A DNA stretch of 64,000 nucleotides from Pseudomonas fluorescens (GCF_902497745.1 NZ_CABVHJ010000013.1:30120-94119); one strand, 5' to 3'; positions 35,363 through 45,036 are shown, numbered from the stretch's first letter. Notes: generated by a model from the letters alone, not told the origin. Translations and numbers: made by a program.

Positions 35363-36289
35363 TCACAGCTTGGCTTGCAACAGCGCCTCAAGCTTCTCCT
35401 GGTCGCGAGCAAACTGACGGATGCCCTCAGCCAGTTTCTCGGTGGCCATCGCGTCTTCGTTGGACAACCAGCGGAATTGCGCTTCATTGAGGCTCAGACG
35501 GGCTTCACCGGCATTGCCCGGTGCCAGTTTACGCTCCAGCTTGCCGGTATCGGCCGCCAGTTTGTCGATCAGGTCCGGGCTGATGGTCAGGCGATCGCAG
35601 CCGGCCAGTTGCTCGATCTGGTTGAGATTACGGAAGCTCGCGCCCATGACCACGGTCTTGTAGTCATTGGCCTTGTAGTAGTTGTAGATGCGGGTGACCG
35701 ACTGTACGCCCGGATCATCAGCACCGGTGTACTCATTGCCGTTGGCCTTCTTGTACCAGTCGTAGATGCGGCCCACGAACGGCGAAATCAGGAACACGCC
35801 CGCATCGGCGCAAGCCGCAGCCTGAGCGAAGGAGAACAGCAGGGTCAGGTTGGTCTGGATGCCTTCCTTCTCCAGCACTTCGGCGGCGCGGATGCCTTCC
35901 CAGGTCGAGGCGATCTTGATCAGAACGCGATCACGGCCAATGCCGGCCTTGTCGTACAGTTCGATCAGGCGATGCGCGCGCTTCAGCACGGCATCCTTGT
36001 CGAACGACAGGCGCGCATCCACTTCGGTGGAGATGCGGCCCGGAATCACTTTGAGAATTTCCTGACCCACCGCAACGCCGAAACGGTCGCTGGCCAGGCC
36101 GACATCGCCCTTGCAGTCGCTGACGCAAGCGTTCAGCAGCTCGGCGTACGCCGGAATGGCCGCCGCTTTGAGCAGCAGGGAAGGGTTGGTGGTGGCGTCG
36201 ACCGGTTTGACTCGGGAGATCGCTTCGAAGTCGCCGGTATCGGCAACAACGGTGGTGAATTGTTTGAGTTGTTCCAGCTTGGAAGTCAT
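35363..36289 (-). CDS. tal: transaldolase
   Basis: Pentose-phosphate enzyme that moves a dihydroxyacetone unit between sugar phosphates. The 308-residue class-I transaldolase has the Schiff-base lysine in VLIKIASTWEG (Lys125) and the conserved DATTNPSLLLKA (31-42). It is the last core gene before the exopolysaccharide region; in P. aeruginosa, as I recall, dusA follows tal directly, whereas here about 25 kb intervene. Confidence 0.95.
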   Translation of the reverse strand: MTSKLEQLKQFTTVVADTGDFEAISRVKPVDATTNPSLLLKAAAIPAYAELLNACVSDCKGDVGLASDRFGVAVGQEILKVIPGRISTEVDARLSFDKDAVLKRAHRLIELYDKAGIGRDRVLIKIASTWEGIRAAEVLEKEGIQTNLTLLFSFAQAAACADAGVFLISPFVGRIYDWYKKANGNEYTGADDPGVQSVTRIYNYYKANDYKTVVMGASFRNLNQIEQLAGCDRLTISPDLIDKLAADTGKLERKLAPGNAGEARLSLNEAQFRWLSNEDAMATEKLAEGIRQFARDQEKLEALLQAKL

Positions 36290-36457
36290 GGGCGTGCTCT
36301 ATCCTATGGGTCTGATGACATTACCCGAGCGCTGACGGTCACTCAAGGGCGTGTACGTGTATCGATGGCCCCTGCGGCAACAACCTGAAAACGATTGTTT
36401 GAAAGGTGGGGCGGGCTATCGATGAATACGATGCCAAAACAGCCAACAGGTTCAAAG

Positions 36458-36483
36458 CAACCGACCTGCGAACAGGCCGGTTG
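36458..36483 (-). terminator. candidate terminator of the glycoside hydrolase gene
   Basis: On the minus strand CAACCGGCCTG-TTCG-CAGGTCGGTTG forms a stem with a stable UUCG loop and one G-U pair, just past the stop. The following T run is poor (CTTTG). Confidence 0.45.
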
Positions 36484-36491
36484 TGTATGTG

Positions 36492-37448
36492 CTACTGGGC
36501 GTTCAACAGGGCTTCGACCGACATGCGCGCCGGTTTCGGTTGCCCGTCGGACATCAGCAGGCCGAAGTTCTTCTCGCGTTCATTGCTGCCCGTATCGCTG
36601 TTCTTCCATTCGTAGATGGAGGTCAGCGGGATGTTGAGTTTTTTAACATCGCCGATAAACGCATTGATCTTGCTCGCCTGACCTTCGGCACCGCCGTTGG
36701 ACGCGAGTGCCGAGATTCCCCATTCACTGATGACGCCCGGCAGATGGAAGTTCTGCTGAATAAATGCCTGCGCGTTGCTGATCTGCGCGGCCGTCATGCC
36801 ATACGGGTGATAGGACACGGCGCTCAAGCATTTCGGGTATTCGCTGACGATGCGGTTCAGCGCTACGGTGGAAGCCGAGCCAGCGCTGGGTGGCCGGGCG
36901 AAACCGTATCCGATTACCGGCGTCGATGGCGGTTGTCCTTGCAGTGTCTTGCACACGGCGCTCATGAACGGCACAAACGTGGTGTCGAACTTGCCCGTCG
37001 GCCAATAGGTTTCCAGATCGGGTTCATTCCATAGTTCGATCGCGACCAGTTGCGCGCTGTACGACTGTTGCAATCCCGTCACCGCCTTGGCAAAGCCTTC
37101 ACCGGCCGTGGCCAGATCGGCAGTAGACCCGGCAGGCAACGGTTTGATGGCGCGAACCGTCAGCAGAACCGGCAGTCCGGCGGATCTGGCCGCCGTAAAA
37201 GCATTACTGACTTGTTGCTGATAAGCCTTGGCCGTCAGGCTGTCGCTCCACACGCCGAAGCGGACAAAACCGAATCCGGCCGATTTGATCTGCGCGGCGT
37301 CCGCAGCCGTGAAGTTCTGAATCTTCACCTGAACACCGATGTTCTTCGCCGGAAGGTTGGGAAACGTTTCGCTGGCGTGCAGCGCGGTCGTTGCACCCAG
37401 TGTCATCAGCGCCAGCGCGCCGAGTCGTTTGAGATGTGCTGATTTCAT
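36492..37448 (-). CDS. secreted clan-A glycoside hydrolase (GH5/GH39-like)
   Basis: 318-residue secreted protein with a signal peptide ending ALHA (about residue 25). The TIM-barrel fold carries LWNEPDLE with the acid/base Glu142 and ISEWGIS with the probable nucleophile Glu242, the two-glutamate set of clan GH-A retaining glycosidases. By analogy with PslG and similar enzymes encoded in EPS loci, it may trim or release the polymer made here. The ATG at 37448 has GGAGA upstream and gives a proper signal peptide. It is divergent from the etp-etk operon. Confidence 0.8.
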   Translation of the reverse strand: MKSAHLKRLGALALMTLGATTALHASETFPNLPAKNIGVQVKIQNFTAADAAQIKSAGFGFVRFGVWSDSLTAKAYQQQVSNAFTAARSAGLPVLLTVRAIKPLPAGSTADLATAGEGFAKAVTGLQQSYSAQLVAIELWNEPDLETYWPTGKFDTTFVPFMSAVCKTLQGQPPSTPVIGYGFARPPSAGSASTVALNRIVSEYPKCLSAVSYHPYGMTAAQISNAQAFIQQNFHLPGVISEWGISALASNGGAEGQASKINAFIGDVKKLNIPLTSIYEWKNSDTGSNEREKNFGLLMSDGQPKPARMSVEALLNAQ

Positions 37449-37535
37449 GTCTGCTCTCCCGAAGAGAAGTGACAACTACGAATATTGATCTCGTTACTCG
37501 GTTTTCGAACGAAATGATGGCACTTAGTGCGTGAA

Positions 37536-37589
37536 TGTTATTTTTTGTCGGAAATCAAACAGCCGAAAATCACAGTTATTTTTAGTCCG
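37536..37589 (+). promoter_or_regulatory. EPS motif pair upstream of etp (WGTTA-N6-GTCNG)
   Basis: Two direct copies: TGTTATTTTTTGTCGG (37536-37551) and AGTTATTTTTAGTCCG (37574-37589), 38 bases from start to start. They point toward the etp-etk operon and lie in the 293-base gap shared with the divergent glycoside hydrolase. The same motif occurs at four other promoters of this locus. No sigma-70 promoter of good quality was recognised in the gap. Confidence 0.6.
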
Positions 37590-37741
37590 CTAATTGTGGT
37601 TGGGGGACTTTTAGACGCTGTGGTACTTAATGCTCCAGTACTAACAGGGCGAATCTATTTCTGAGTGCAGGAAGATCTTGAGGGTTCATTCAAATGCTCT
37701 CGGGATGTTGGCCGTTTGACATTACACAGGAAAGTAAAACC

Positions 37742-38182
37742 TTGTTCAGAAAGATCCTTGTTGTTTGCGTGGGCAATATATGCCGAAGTCCGACGGCAGA
37801 ACTGATGCTGCGCAACGCGCTGGCGCCTTCAGCGATCACCGTTTCCTCCGCAGGCCTGTCAGCACGGGTTGGCGAGGGCGTCGAAGCTTCCGCACGTCAG
37901 GTGCTGGAAGACCATGGGCATAGCGCCGAAGGCTTCACGGCACGGCAACTGACCGCGGACATCGTCAATGAATCAGACCTGATTCTGGTCATGGAAAAAC
38001 AGCATGTTAATCAAGTATTGAAGATTGCCTCTCACGCGAGAGGCAAAGTATTTCTGCTCGGTAAATGGCAGAGCGAGCGCGAAATACAAGATCCCTATCG
38101 TCAAGGCAAGGCCGCTTTTATTCATGCCCATGCATTGATTGAAGATGCTGTCAGCTCATGGGCACAACGCCTCGTGCGTTGA
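37742..38182 (+). CDS. low-molecular-weight protein tyrosine phosphatase (Etp/Wzb type)
   Basis: Dephosphorylates the tyrosine autokinase that controls polysaccharide export. The 146-residue protein begins FRKILVVCVGNICRSPTAEL, holding the CX5R phosphate loop (Cys9, Arg15), and ends with the acid loop DPYRQG. TTG at 37742 is chosen as start because CAGGAAA lies 9 bases upstream and family members begin at MFRKI; the in-frame ATG at 37694 would add 16 unrelated residues. It is the first gene of the EPS operon. Confidence 0.88.
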   Translation: MFRKILVVCVGNICRSPTAELMLRNALAPSAITVSSAGLSARVGEGVEASARQVLEDHGHSAEGFTARQLTADIVNESDLILVMEKQHVNQVLKIASHARGKVFLLGKWQSEREIQDPYRQGKAAFIHAHALIEDAVSSWAQRLVR

Positions 38183-38221
38183 TGAATATTCTTCAGATCA
38201 ATGAATGGTAAGAACAGACTT

Positions 38222-40450
38222 ATGCAGTTACCGTCCGTAATCGGCACCCGCGACAATGATCAAGACAGTATTGATCTGCTCGGTATATTCGGCAGTTTGA
38301 TCGACCAGAAATGGTTGATCGGCGCATTGACCGGGGCCTTTATGGTCACCGGTGTGGCCTATGCGGTTTTGGCCACGCCCGTGTACCTGGCGAATGCGCT
38401 GGTGCAAGTCGAGCCGAAAAAGAACGACATGCTCGGGTTTTCCGACCTCAACAGCATGCTCGGTGGGCAATCGCCGTCGGTGACCGAAATCGGCATCATC
38501 AAATCCCGCGCGGTGATCGGCAAAACTGTTGACGACCTGCGCCTGGACATCGATGTCACCCCCAACACCTTCCCGATGATTGGCGGTTTTCTCGCCCGGC
38601 GTTATCGCGGCGAGACCGAAACCAGCGTCGCTGCGCCGCGTTTCGGCCTGAACAGCTATGCCTGGGGCGGCGAGCGTCTGGAGTTCGCCCGGCTCAATCT
38701 GCCCAAAGAGCTGTTGGGCAAGAAACTCACCCTGATTGCCGGCGAACAGAAGCGTTTCCAGCTACTCGATGACAACGACAACCTGCTGGTGGAAGGCATT
38801 GCCGGTGAAGCCTTCGCGCAAGATGGCGTAGAAGGGCAGATCACCCAGTTGTTGGCGAATCCCGGTACGCGTTTCGAAGTGGTGCGCAACCCGCGAATCG
38901 TGACCATTCAAGGCTATCAGGACGCGTTGGATATCTCCGAGCAGGGCAAGGAATCGGGGATTATCAAACTGGCGCTGGCCAGCAGCGACGCCGCTGAAGC
39001 GGTGAAGATTCTCAACAAGATCGCCGCGCTGTACGTCGATCAGAACGTGCGCCGCACTTCGGCGGAAGCGGCGCAAAGTCTGGCTTTCCTGCAGAGCCAG
39101 TTACCGCAGGTCAAGCGCGATCTGGCCAAGGCCAGTGATGCGTTGAACGCCTATCAGACCCACGGCAAGACCGTGAACATCTCGCTGGAAACCCAGTCGG
39201 TGCTCGGCCAGTCGGTGGCGCTGGAAACGCGGATCTCCGAGCTGAAAATGCAGCAGGCGGAGATGGATCGCAAGTTCACCAAGCAGCACCCGGCCTATCG
39301 CGCGTTGATGAGCCAGATTGGCGAACTGACCCAGCAACAGAAATCGCTGGAAGGCAAAGTTGGTGATCTGCCCGCGACCCAACAAGAGTTGCTCAACCTG
39401 ACCCGCGATGTCGAAGTGGCCTCGCAGATCTACACGCAGTTGCTGAACAAATCCCAGGAACTGGACATCGTCCGCGCCGGCGCCGTGGGTAATGTGCGTT
39501 TGGTCGACGCGGCCGATGTCGACCTGACCAGTCCGGTCAAACCGAAAAAAGCCCTGATTGTGCTGATTGCTACGTTCCTCGGCGCTTTTGTCGGCGTGGC
39601 GCTGGTGCTGCTGCGCAAATCCCTGAGCCGTGGTCTGGAAGGCCCGGAAGCCATCGAGCAACTCGGCTTGCCGGTGTACGCGTCGATTCCGTACAGCGCC
39701 TTGCAGGATGAAGAAGACAACAAAAAAGGTCGCGCCCGCGACGGCGTCGACAAACCGGCGTACCTGCTGGCCCTGCGTAATCCGACGGATCTGTCGATCG
39801 AATCGATCCGTAGCCTGCGCACTTGCCTGCATTTCGCCGGGCTCGATTCAACCAACAACCGCATCATGATTTCCGGGCCGAGCCCGCAAGTCGGCAAGAC
39901 CTTTGTCTCGTCCAACCTCGCAGCGGTCATGGCGTTGAGCGGCCAGCGCGTGGTGCTGATCGATGCCGACATGCGCAAAGGTCACCTGCACAAAACCCTC
40001 AACACGCCGATCACCAACGGCCTGTCCGACCTGCTGGTCAAGCGCTGCAGCATCGATCAGGCGATCAACAAAATCGAAGTCGACAACCTGCATTTCATCA
40101 GTCGCGGTCAGGTGCCGCCCAATCCTTCCGAACTGCTGATGCACGCCAATTTCCGCGAATTGCTCGCCGAACTGAGCGAGCGTTATGACCTGGTGATCAT
40201 CGATACGCCACCACTGCTGGCGGTGACCGATGCCGCGATTGTCGGCCGTGAAGCCGGGATCAGCCTGATCGTCACGCGCTTCGGGGTGAACCCGGCCAAA
40301 GAAATCGAACTGACCATTCGCCGCTTCGCGCAGAACGGCATCGAGTTGAAAGGCGCGGTGTTCAACGGCGTCGAGAAGCGCGCGGCCAGCTACTACGGCA
40401 ACGGCGGTTACGGCTATTACAACTACGAATACGCGTCCGACAAATCCTGA
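38222..40450 (+). CDS. polysaccharide tyrosine autokinase / chain-length regulator (Etk/Wzc type)
   Basis: Inner-membrane BY-kinase and co-polymerase of 742 residues. A Wzz domain lies between two membrane helices (about 31-52 and 443-465). The cytoplasmic kinase has Walker A GPSPQVGKT (about 553), Walker A' LIDADMR and Walker B LVIIDTPPLL. The tail ends in a tyrosine cluster with seven Tyr in the last 20 residues. It works with the upstream phosphatase and the Wza-type pore encoded at 50.8 kb. The ATG at 38222 gives the usual MQLPSVIG start; 38201 is an alternative without ribosome site. Confidence 0.92.
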   Translation: MQLPSVIGTRDNDQDSIDLLGIFGSLIDQKWLIGALTGAFMVTGVAYAVLATPVYLANALVQVEPKKNDMLGFSDLNSMLGGQSPSVTEIGIIKSRAVIGKTVDDLRLDIDVTPNTFPMIGGFLARRYRGETETSVAAPRFGLNSYAWGGERLEFARLNLPKELLGKKLTLIAGEQKRFQLLDDNDNLLVEGIAGEAFAQDGVEGQITQLLANPGTRFEVVRNPRIVTIQGYQDALDISEQGKESGIIKLALASSDAAEAVKILNKIAALYVDQNVRRTSAEAAQSLAFLQSQLPQVKRDLAKASDALNAYQTHGKTVNISLETQSVLGQSVALETRISELKMQQAEMDRKFTKQHPAYRALMSQIGELTQQQKSLEGKVGDLPATQQELLNLTRDVEVASQIYTQLLNKSQELDIVRAGAVGNVRLVDAADVDLTSPVKPKKALIVLIATFLGAFVGVALVLLRKSLSRGLEGPEAIEQLGLPVYASIPYSALQDEEDNKKGRARDGVDKPAYLLALRNPTDLSIESIRSLRTCLHFAGLDSTNNRIMISGPSPQVGKTFVSSNLAAVMALSGQRVVLIDADMRKGHLHKTLNTPITNGLSDLLVKRCSIDQAINKIEVDNLHFISRGQVPPNPSELLMHANFRELLAELSERYDLVIIDTPPLLAVTDAAIVGREAGISLIVTRFGVNPAKEIELTIRRFAQNGIELKGAVFNGVEKRAASYYGNGGYGYYNYEYASDKS

Positions 40451-40490
40451 CTGTCAGCGACTGTTTTTTCCTGTTTGAAGTGGGTGATTT

Positions 40491-41573
40491 GTGAAGAAAA
40501 TACTGCACGTGGCAGAGACGATCAAAGGTGGCGTCGCGACGGTGATCCGGACGATTTCGGCTTCGCCCGAAGGCGATGCGGCGAACTACGAGCTGGTGTA
40601 TCTGGTCCCCGAGGATCAGGCCAAGGAGTTGCACGGCATCGGCGCGCAGCAGATCCGCACCTTCCTCCGCACCGGGCGCAATGTGCCGTCGTTGCTGCGT
40701 TTCGCCTGGCGCCTGACCCAGGTGATGCTCAAGGAAAAACCCGACGTGGTGCATTTGCACAGCACCTTTTCCGGGGTAATCGGTCGTTGCGTGTGTGTGC
40801 TGCTGCGACCGTGGCGCAAGCCGAAAATCGTTTACTGCCCGCACGCGTTTTCGTTCCTGATGGAAAGCTCGCCGACCAAGCAGAAAGTCTATGCGTGGAT
40901 CGAGCGGGTGCTGCAGAAAGTCACCGACGTGATCATTTGCGTCAGCCAGTACGAACTCGACAAAGCCGCGCGCTTCGGCATCGAGCGCAAGCGCATGACG
41001 CTGATCTACAACGGCATTCATCGCAAGGAAGACGCGCAGAAAGCGGTTGGCAACGAGCCGATTCATCTGCTGTTCGTTGGTCGCCTCGATTATCAAAAGG
41101 GCTTCGATGTGCTGCTCAAGGCTTACGCCAAGGTGCAGCGCAGCGACATGAAACTGACCGTGGTCGGCAGTGCCGTCAATGAGGACGCGGTCGAGTGCCC
41201 GCCGATGGACGGCGTCGAGTACCTGCCGTGGGTCACCCCGAGCGAAGTGCAGGCGCTGTATCAACAATCCGATGCGCTGATCGTGCCGAGTCGCTGGGAA
41301 GGTTTCGCCATGGTGCCGCTGGAAGGCATGGCCATGGGCTTGCCGGTGATTGCCAGCAACTGCACGTCGCTGCCTGAACTGGTCACCAATGAAGTCTCCG
41401 GTTATGTCTTCCCGTCCGGTGATCACCAGGCATTGGCCGACGTGCTGACGATCATCCAGAAGCCGCGTTTGCTCGACCTCGGCAACCAAGGGCGCAGCAT
41501 CGTCCGCGAGCGTTTCAGTGCCGCGTTGATGATTCGCCAGACCTACGACCTGTATCGCGCTCCCACTTTTTAA
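40491..41573 (+). CDS. family 4 glycosyltransferase
   Basis: Retaining GT-B glycosyltransferase of 360 residues. The N-terminal lobe shows a GGVATVIR acceptor loop; the C-terminal lobe starts LLFVGRLDYQKGFDVLL and has the EX7E donor motif EGFAMVPLE. It is the only sugar transferase in the locus apart from the initiating WcaJ-type enzyme, so the repeat unit may be a disaccharide. Start is GTG at 40491. A GT4 enzyme would make an alpha linkage; donor specificity cannot be read, though UDP-Gal is reasonable given galE. Confidence 0.88.
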   Translation: MKKILHVAETIKGGVATVIRTISASPEGDAANYELVYLVPEDQAKELHGIGAQQIRTFLRTGRNVPSLLRFAWRLTQVMLKEKPDVVHLHSTFSGVIGRCVCVLLRPWRKPKIVYCPHAFSFLMESSPTKQKVYAWIERVLQKVTDVIICVSQYELDKAARFGIERKRMTLIYNGIHRKEDAQKAVGNEPIHLLFVGRLDYQKGFDVLLKAYAKVQRSDMKLTVVGSAVNEDAVECPPMDGVEYLPWVTPSEVQALYQQSDALIVPSRWEGFAMVPLEGMAMGLPVIASNCTSLPELVTNEVSGYVFPSGDHQALADVLTIIQKPRLLDLGNQGRSIVRERFSAALMIRQTYDLYRAPTF

Positions 41574-41588
41574 GTAGAACTCAAGCAT

Positions 41589-42701
41589 ATGAACGTAACG
41601 ATTTTGCATGGCTACAGTGCGTCCAACTCCGGTGACGGCTTGCTCGTCGATCTGGCCATCGCGCTGGTGCAGCGCAACTTTGGCGAAGACACCGCGATCA
41701 GCGTCGTGGCCTCCGACCCGGACTCTTTCAGCTACTTGCCGCACCCGCGTTTCGACGCGCCGGTGATGGCGGCCAAGGGTTTGGGCCGGGTCAAGCAAGC
41801 GGTGTTCCTCAATCAGTCCTACGCCGGGCTGGCGGATCTGCTGAAGAAAACCGACCTGATCGTCGGCGTTGGCGGCGGCTACATGCGTTCGAAAAGCGCT
41901 TTCGAACACATCAAGCTGAAACTCGGCCACGCCAAACAACTGGAAACCGCGATCCTCAGCAAAGTGCCGTCGGTGTACCTGCCGCAAAGCATTGGCCCGT
42001 TCCATGGCGAGAGCAGCAAGATCGTCGAGCACTACGCCAGCGCCGACGCGGTGTTCGTGCGCGACAATCGCTCTTCGGCGATTTTCGATGCCTGCGCCAA
42101 CGTCTACCGCGCGCCGGATCTGGCGGTGCAGTCGCTGGCGAGCAAAATCCTCCAGCAAGCGAAGTTCACCCGCTGCGCGTCATCGCCAGCCACGGTGTGC
42201 GTGGTACTGCGCAAGCCGCCGGAGTGGAGCAAGGAAAAGAAAGTCGCTTACGTGGCTAACCTGAAATTGCTGCTGCAGCGTTTGAAGAACAAAAGCAAAG
42301 TGGTTTGCGCGGTACAGAGCGCGGTACGCGGCAACGATGACGGCGCTTTTTATCGCGAGCTGGGTATCACTGAAGACCTGTTGTCGCTGAAGGCGACGAT
42401 TGCCAAATACCAACCGGACCTGGTGATCTCCGTGCGCCTGCACGGCGCTATCGAGTCGCTGCTATCCGGCGTGCCGGCGTACCACGTCAGCTATGAACGC
42501 AAAGGCTTTGGCGCCTATCAGGACATGGGTGTCGAGGACTGGGTGATCAACGGCGGCGACATCAATGTCGACACCATCATCGACACGGTTTACGCGCCGA
42601 ATGCGCTGTCGAATTTCGGCAAGCGCCTGACCGATACCTGCCGTGAAATCGAAGCGAAAACCGTGGCCATGGACGAGATCATCAAGGGTGTCATTCGATG
42701 A
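41589..42701 (+). CDS. polysaccharide pyruvyl transferase family protein
   Basis: 370-residue member of the CsaB/WcaK/ExoV family, which adds ketal-linked pyruvate from phosphoenolpyruvate to sugars of polysaccharides. Family segments are SNSGDGLLVDLAIALVQRN at the start, IVGVGGGYM near residue 97, YLPQSIGPFHG near 130, and SVRLHGAIESLLSGVPAYHV near 280. Its presence suggests an acidic, pyruvylated polymer. The last four bases overlap the flippase start (ATGA). Confidence 0.88.
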   Translation: MNVTILHGYSASNSGDGLLVDLAIALVQRNFGEDTAISVVASDPDSFSYLPHPRFDAPVMAAKGLGRVKQAVFLNQSYAGLADLLKKTDLIVGVGGGYMRSKSAFEHIKLKLGHAKQLETAILSKVPSVYLPQSIGPFHGESSKIVEHYASADAVFVRDNRSSAIFDACANVYRAPDLAVQSLASKILQQAKFTRCASSPATVCVVLRKPPEWSKEKKVAYVANLKLLLQRLKNKSKVVCAVQSAVRGNDDGAFYRELGITEDLLSLKATIAKYQPDLVISVRLHGAIESLLSGVPAYHVSYERKGFGAYQDMGVEDWVINGGDINVDTIIDTVYAPNALSNFGKRLTDTCREIEAKTVAMDEIIKGVIR

Positions 42702-43930
42702 TATTTCGGCTACTGCTTCGCGGCGGAGCCTTGGGCGCGAAGTTTTTGCTGGTGTTGGCGATCACCCATTACCTCGGGTATGAGGCGCTGGGCTTTTACG
42801 GTGTGGTGGTCGCGGCATCGCTGATTGCGTCGAAGTTCTACAGCGTTGGTTTCAGTTCCGAGATCAATCGCTTGATCAGCGTCGGTGGCAGTTCGCGCCG
42901 CGTGGTCGACAAGGTTTTGCTGCTGTATCTGGCGGTGGGGCTGGTGCTGTCGGTGGTGACGGTGCTGATTTATTCACTGTTCCAGACAGTTGAAGCGAGC
43001 GCCGCGCTGATCCTTTGTGTGACGCTGGTGTTGCTCACTGAGCACCTGTCGTTCGAGATCAACTCGTTCGTGTTTTCCGCGCAGAAAGCCACGGCCGGTG
43101 CGCTGCTGTTTTTCATCAAGACCGGCCTGTGGGCGCTGTTGGCGGTGGGCGGGATGATGCTCGATTGGGTCTCGGGAATCGCCAGTGTGTTGTGGCTGTG
43201 GGTCGCTGCCAACGTGCTGGTGATCATCGCCGGTTATCTGATCGTGGTGAACGTGCACAAGGGCCGGGTTGCCGGGACGCTGGCCACGGGCACCGTATGG
43301 AGGGCTGGTTTGCCGTTCTACCTCGGCACCGGGCTGATCGCGCTGAGTCAGTACGCCGAGCGCTTTCTGATCATCGACCTGGAGCCCTACGCCAGCCTCG
43401 GTAAATATGTGTACGCGTGGTCGGCGGCCAACACTTTGCAGGCGCTGTCGTATGCGGTGGTGGCGGTGGTCGGCATACCGGTGTTGGCCAAGCGTTTTCA
43501 GGCTGATCAGCAGGTATTCACGGTCAAGCAACTGTTCATTAACAAGTGGGTCATGCGCTCGCTTGTAGTGTCGACAGCGGTGGCAGTGGCGATCTATGTG
43601 TTTTTCAACGTGGTGCTCGATTACGTCGCCACCAGCGTGCCGCGTCCGGACAATGCGATCCTCGGCGTACTGATTTTCTCCTTCGCCTTGCGGGCGATTG
43701 GCGACATTGTCTGGGGCGGATTGATTGCCTCGAAAAACAGTCGCGTATCACTGGCCAGCGCTGCCATTTGTTTGTTGATTTCAGTGCCGGTCAGCTATCT
43801 GTTGATCAGGCACTATTCGATCTACGGCGCGGCGTGGGGCAATGTCTTCGCGATCATCGTGCAGCTTGTGGTGATTGCCGTGCTGACCCGTGCGACCCAG
43901 GCGAAAAAGGCCGCATTGTCATGGGCCTGA
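42698..43930 (+). CDS. lipid-linked oligosaccharide flippase (Wzx-type)
   Basis: Integral membrane protein of 410 residues with about 12 hydrophobic helices, beginning MIFRLLLRGGALGAKFLLVLA in the manner of the polysaccharide transporter (MOP) family. It would flip the undecaprenyl-linked repeat unit across the inner membrane. ATGA overlap with the pyruvyl transferase and a 10-base overlap with the next gene show translational coupling. Assignment is from topology, position and family look, as Wzx sequences are poorly conserved. Confidence 0.82.
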   Translation: MIFRLLLRGGALGAKFLLVLAITHYLGYEALGFYGVVVAASLIASKFYSVGFSSEINRLISVGGSSRRVVDKVLLLYLAVGLVLSVVTVLIYSLFQTVEASAALILCVTLVLLTEHLSFEINSFVFSAQKATAGALLFFIKTGLWALLAVGGMMLDWVSGIASVLWLWVAANVLVIIAGYLIVVNVHKGRVAGTLATGTVWRAGLPFYLGTGLIALSQYAERFLIIDLEPYASLGKYVYAWSAANTLQALSYAVVAVVGIPVLAKRFQADQQVFTVKQLFINKWVMRSLVVSTAVAVAIYVFFNVVLDYVATSVPRPDNAILGVLIFSFALRAIGDIVWGGLIASKNSRVSLASAAICLLISVPVSYLLIRHYSIYGAAWGNVFAIIVQLVVIAVLTRATQAKKAALSWA

Positions 43931-45024
43931 AGCTGCCGTGCATCGAGTTTCGTGGCAAGAGACTCGATTCGTATGTTTCGTTCCTGATCCTCTTCACCGG
44001 GTTGTTTCTCTCGGTGGCGATGCCGCTGCTGATCCCTCGTGATCCGGGGCCGGATGCGATGACCTTGTGGTCGTCCTACGCCCGCGCCGACAACTGCAAT
44101 TTCTGGAACCCGTTCTCGCCGGATCGCTCGTCCTACGAGTGTTCGGCGTTCCTGCTGCGGCCCACCGGGATCAACCTGACCAATGCCTGGGCCTACGGCA
44201 TGTTCTGCAATTTTTTCCTCACGGCGATTCCGGTGGTGGTGTTCCGCCGCATGCCGTTGGCGATCTTCGGCACCTTGTGTCTGTGGGGCATTGTGCGTTC
44301 GTTTTTCCTGGAGAACCTGACCAAGGAAATCATCGTGTCGGTGGCGGTGTTGAGCATTCTGCTCAGCTCGCTTACGCGTAAATATCGCGGCGGATTCTTT
44401 CTCTCGGCGGTGATCTACGGCGTGCTGATCCGGCCTTACTGGATTCTGTTTTCGCTGTCGTGGGTCGGCGTCTGCGTGATGAAAAAGTATGTGTCGCGCA
44501 CGACGTTCTTTCTGATGCTGTTCCTGTTCTACCTGGCGGTAGCGATGTCGATCCAGATCGCACTGGGCTTTCCGGTGTCGTCGATTCGCGCCAGCAACAA
44601 CGAGTTGCGCACGGCAGGCGAGGAGGGCTCGAAATCGTTGATCGTGTCGTGGCTCAGCGGCAGCGACTTCGTTTCGCAGGCGCTGGACTCGATGATCATT
44701 TTCTTCCGCTTGTCGTTCCCGGTGGAGCTGATTCTGCTGTCGGGTCCGGGGCAGGTGATTTTCGTGGCGTTGATGATCATGACCGCGCTGCTGCTGTTCA
44801 AAGTCATCACCTCGACCGATTACAAGGGCGCGCCGATCCAGACCAAACCCAAGGAACTGATCGCGATCCCGCTGGCGTTTCTGCTGGTGCAAGGTCTGTT
44901 CGAGCCGGACTTCGGTTCCTTTGCCCGGCACTTCTCGATGGTGGTGCCGGTGTTGTTTGTCGGCCTGGGCTTGATGCTGCGGGCGAACAAACCGGTGCAG
45001 GTTGAATCAAGAATTCTGAATTGA
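43921..45024 (+). CDS. polysaccharide polymerase-like membrane protein (Wzy candidate)
   Basis: 367-residue protein with about nine membrane helices and a periplasmic loop around residues 30-75 (RDPGPDAMTLWSSYARAD). No strong family motif is visible, as usual for Wzy. Its place between the flippase and the acyltransferase, and the absence of another candidate, make it the likely repeat-unit polymerase. The ATG at 43921 overlaps the flippase stop by 10 bases; the frame is open further upstream but that part is a shadow of the flippase gene. Confidence 0.7.
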   Translation: MGLKLPCIEFRGKRLDSYVSFLILFTGLFLSVAMPLLIPRDPGPDAMTLWSSYARADNCNFWNPFSPDRSSYECSAFLLRPTGINLTNAWAYGMFCNFFLTAIPVVVFRRMPLAIFGTLCLWGIVRSFFLENLTKEIIVSVAVLSILLSSLTRKYRGGFFLSAVIYGVLIRPYWILFSLSWVGVCVMKKYVSRTTFFLMLFLFYLAVAMSIQIALGFPVSSIRASNNELRTAGEEGSKSLIVSWLSGSDFVSQALDSMIIFFRLSFPVELILLSGPGQVIFVALMIMTALLLFKVITSTDYKGAPIQTKPKELIAIPLAFLLVQGLFEPDFGSFARHFSMVVPVLFVGLGLMLRANKPVQVESRILN

Positions 45025-45036
45025 GGCAGGTGCTTT

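Noticed and set aside
37520..37540. possible sigma-54 promoter at TGGCACTTAGTGCGTG
   Set aside because: The -24 half (TGGCAC) is present but the -12 half lacks TTGC at the required spacing.
40362..42158. 598-codon open frame on the minus strand
   Set aside because: It covers the kinase, GT4 and pyruvyl transferase genes, which have clear family motifs on the plus strand; low-complexity His/Gln/Arg composition is typical of a shadow frame.
43546..43920. N-terminal extension of the Wzy candidate
   Set aside because: This part overlaps the flippase in another frame and has no start signal; the ATG at 43921 overlaps the flippase stop in the usual coupled way.
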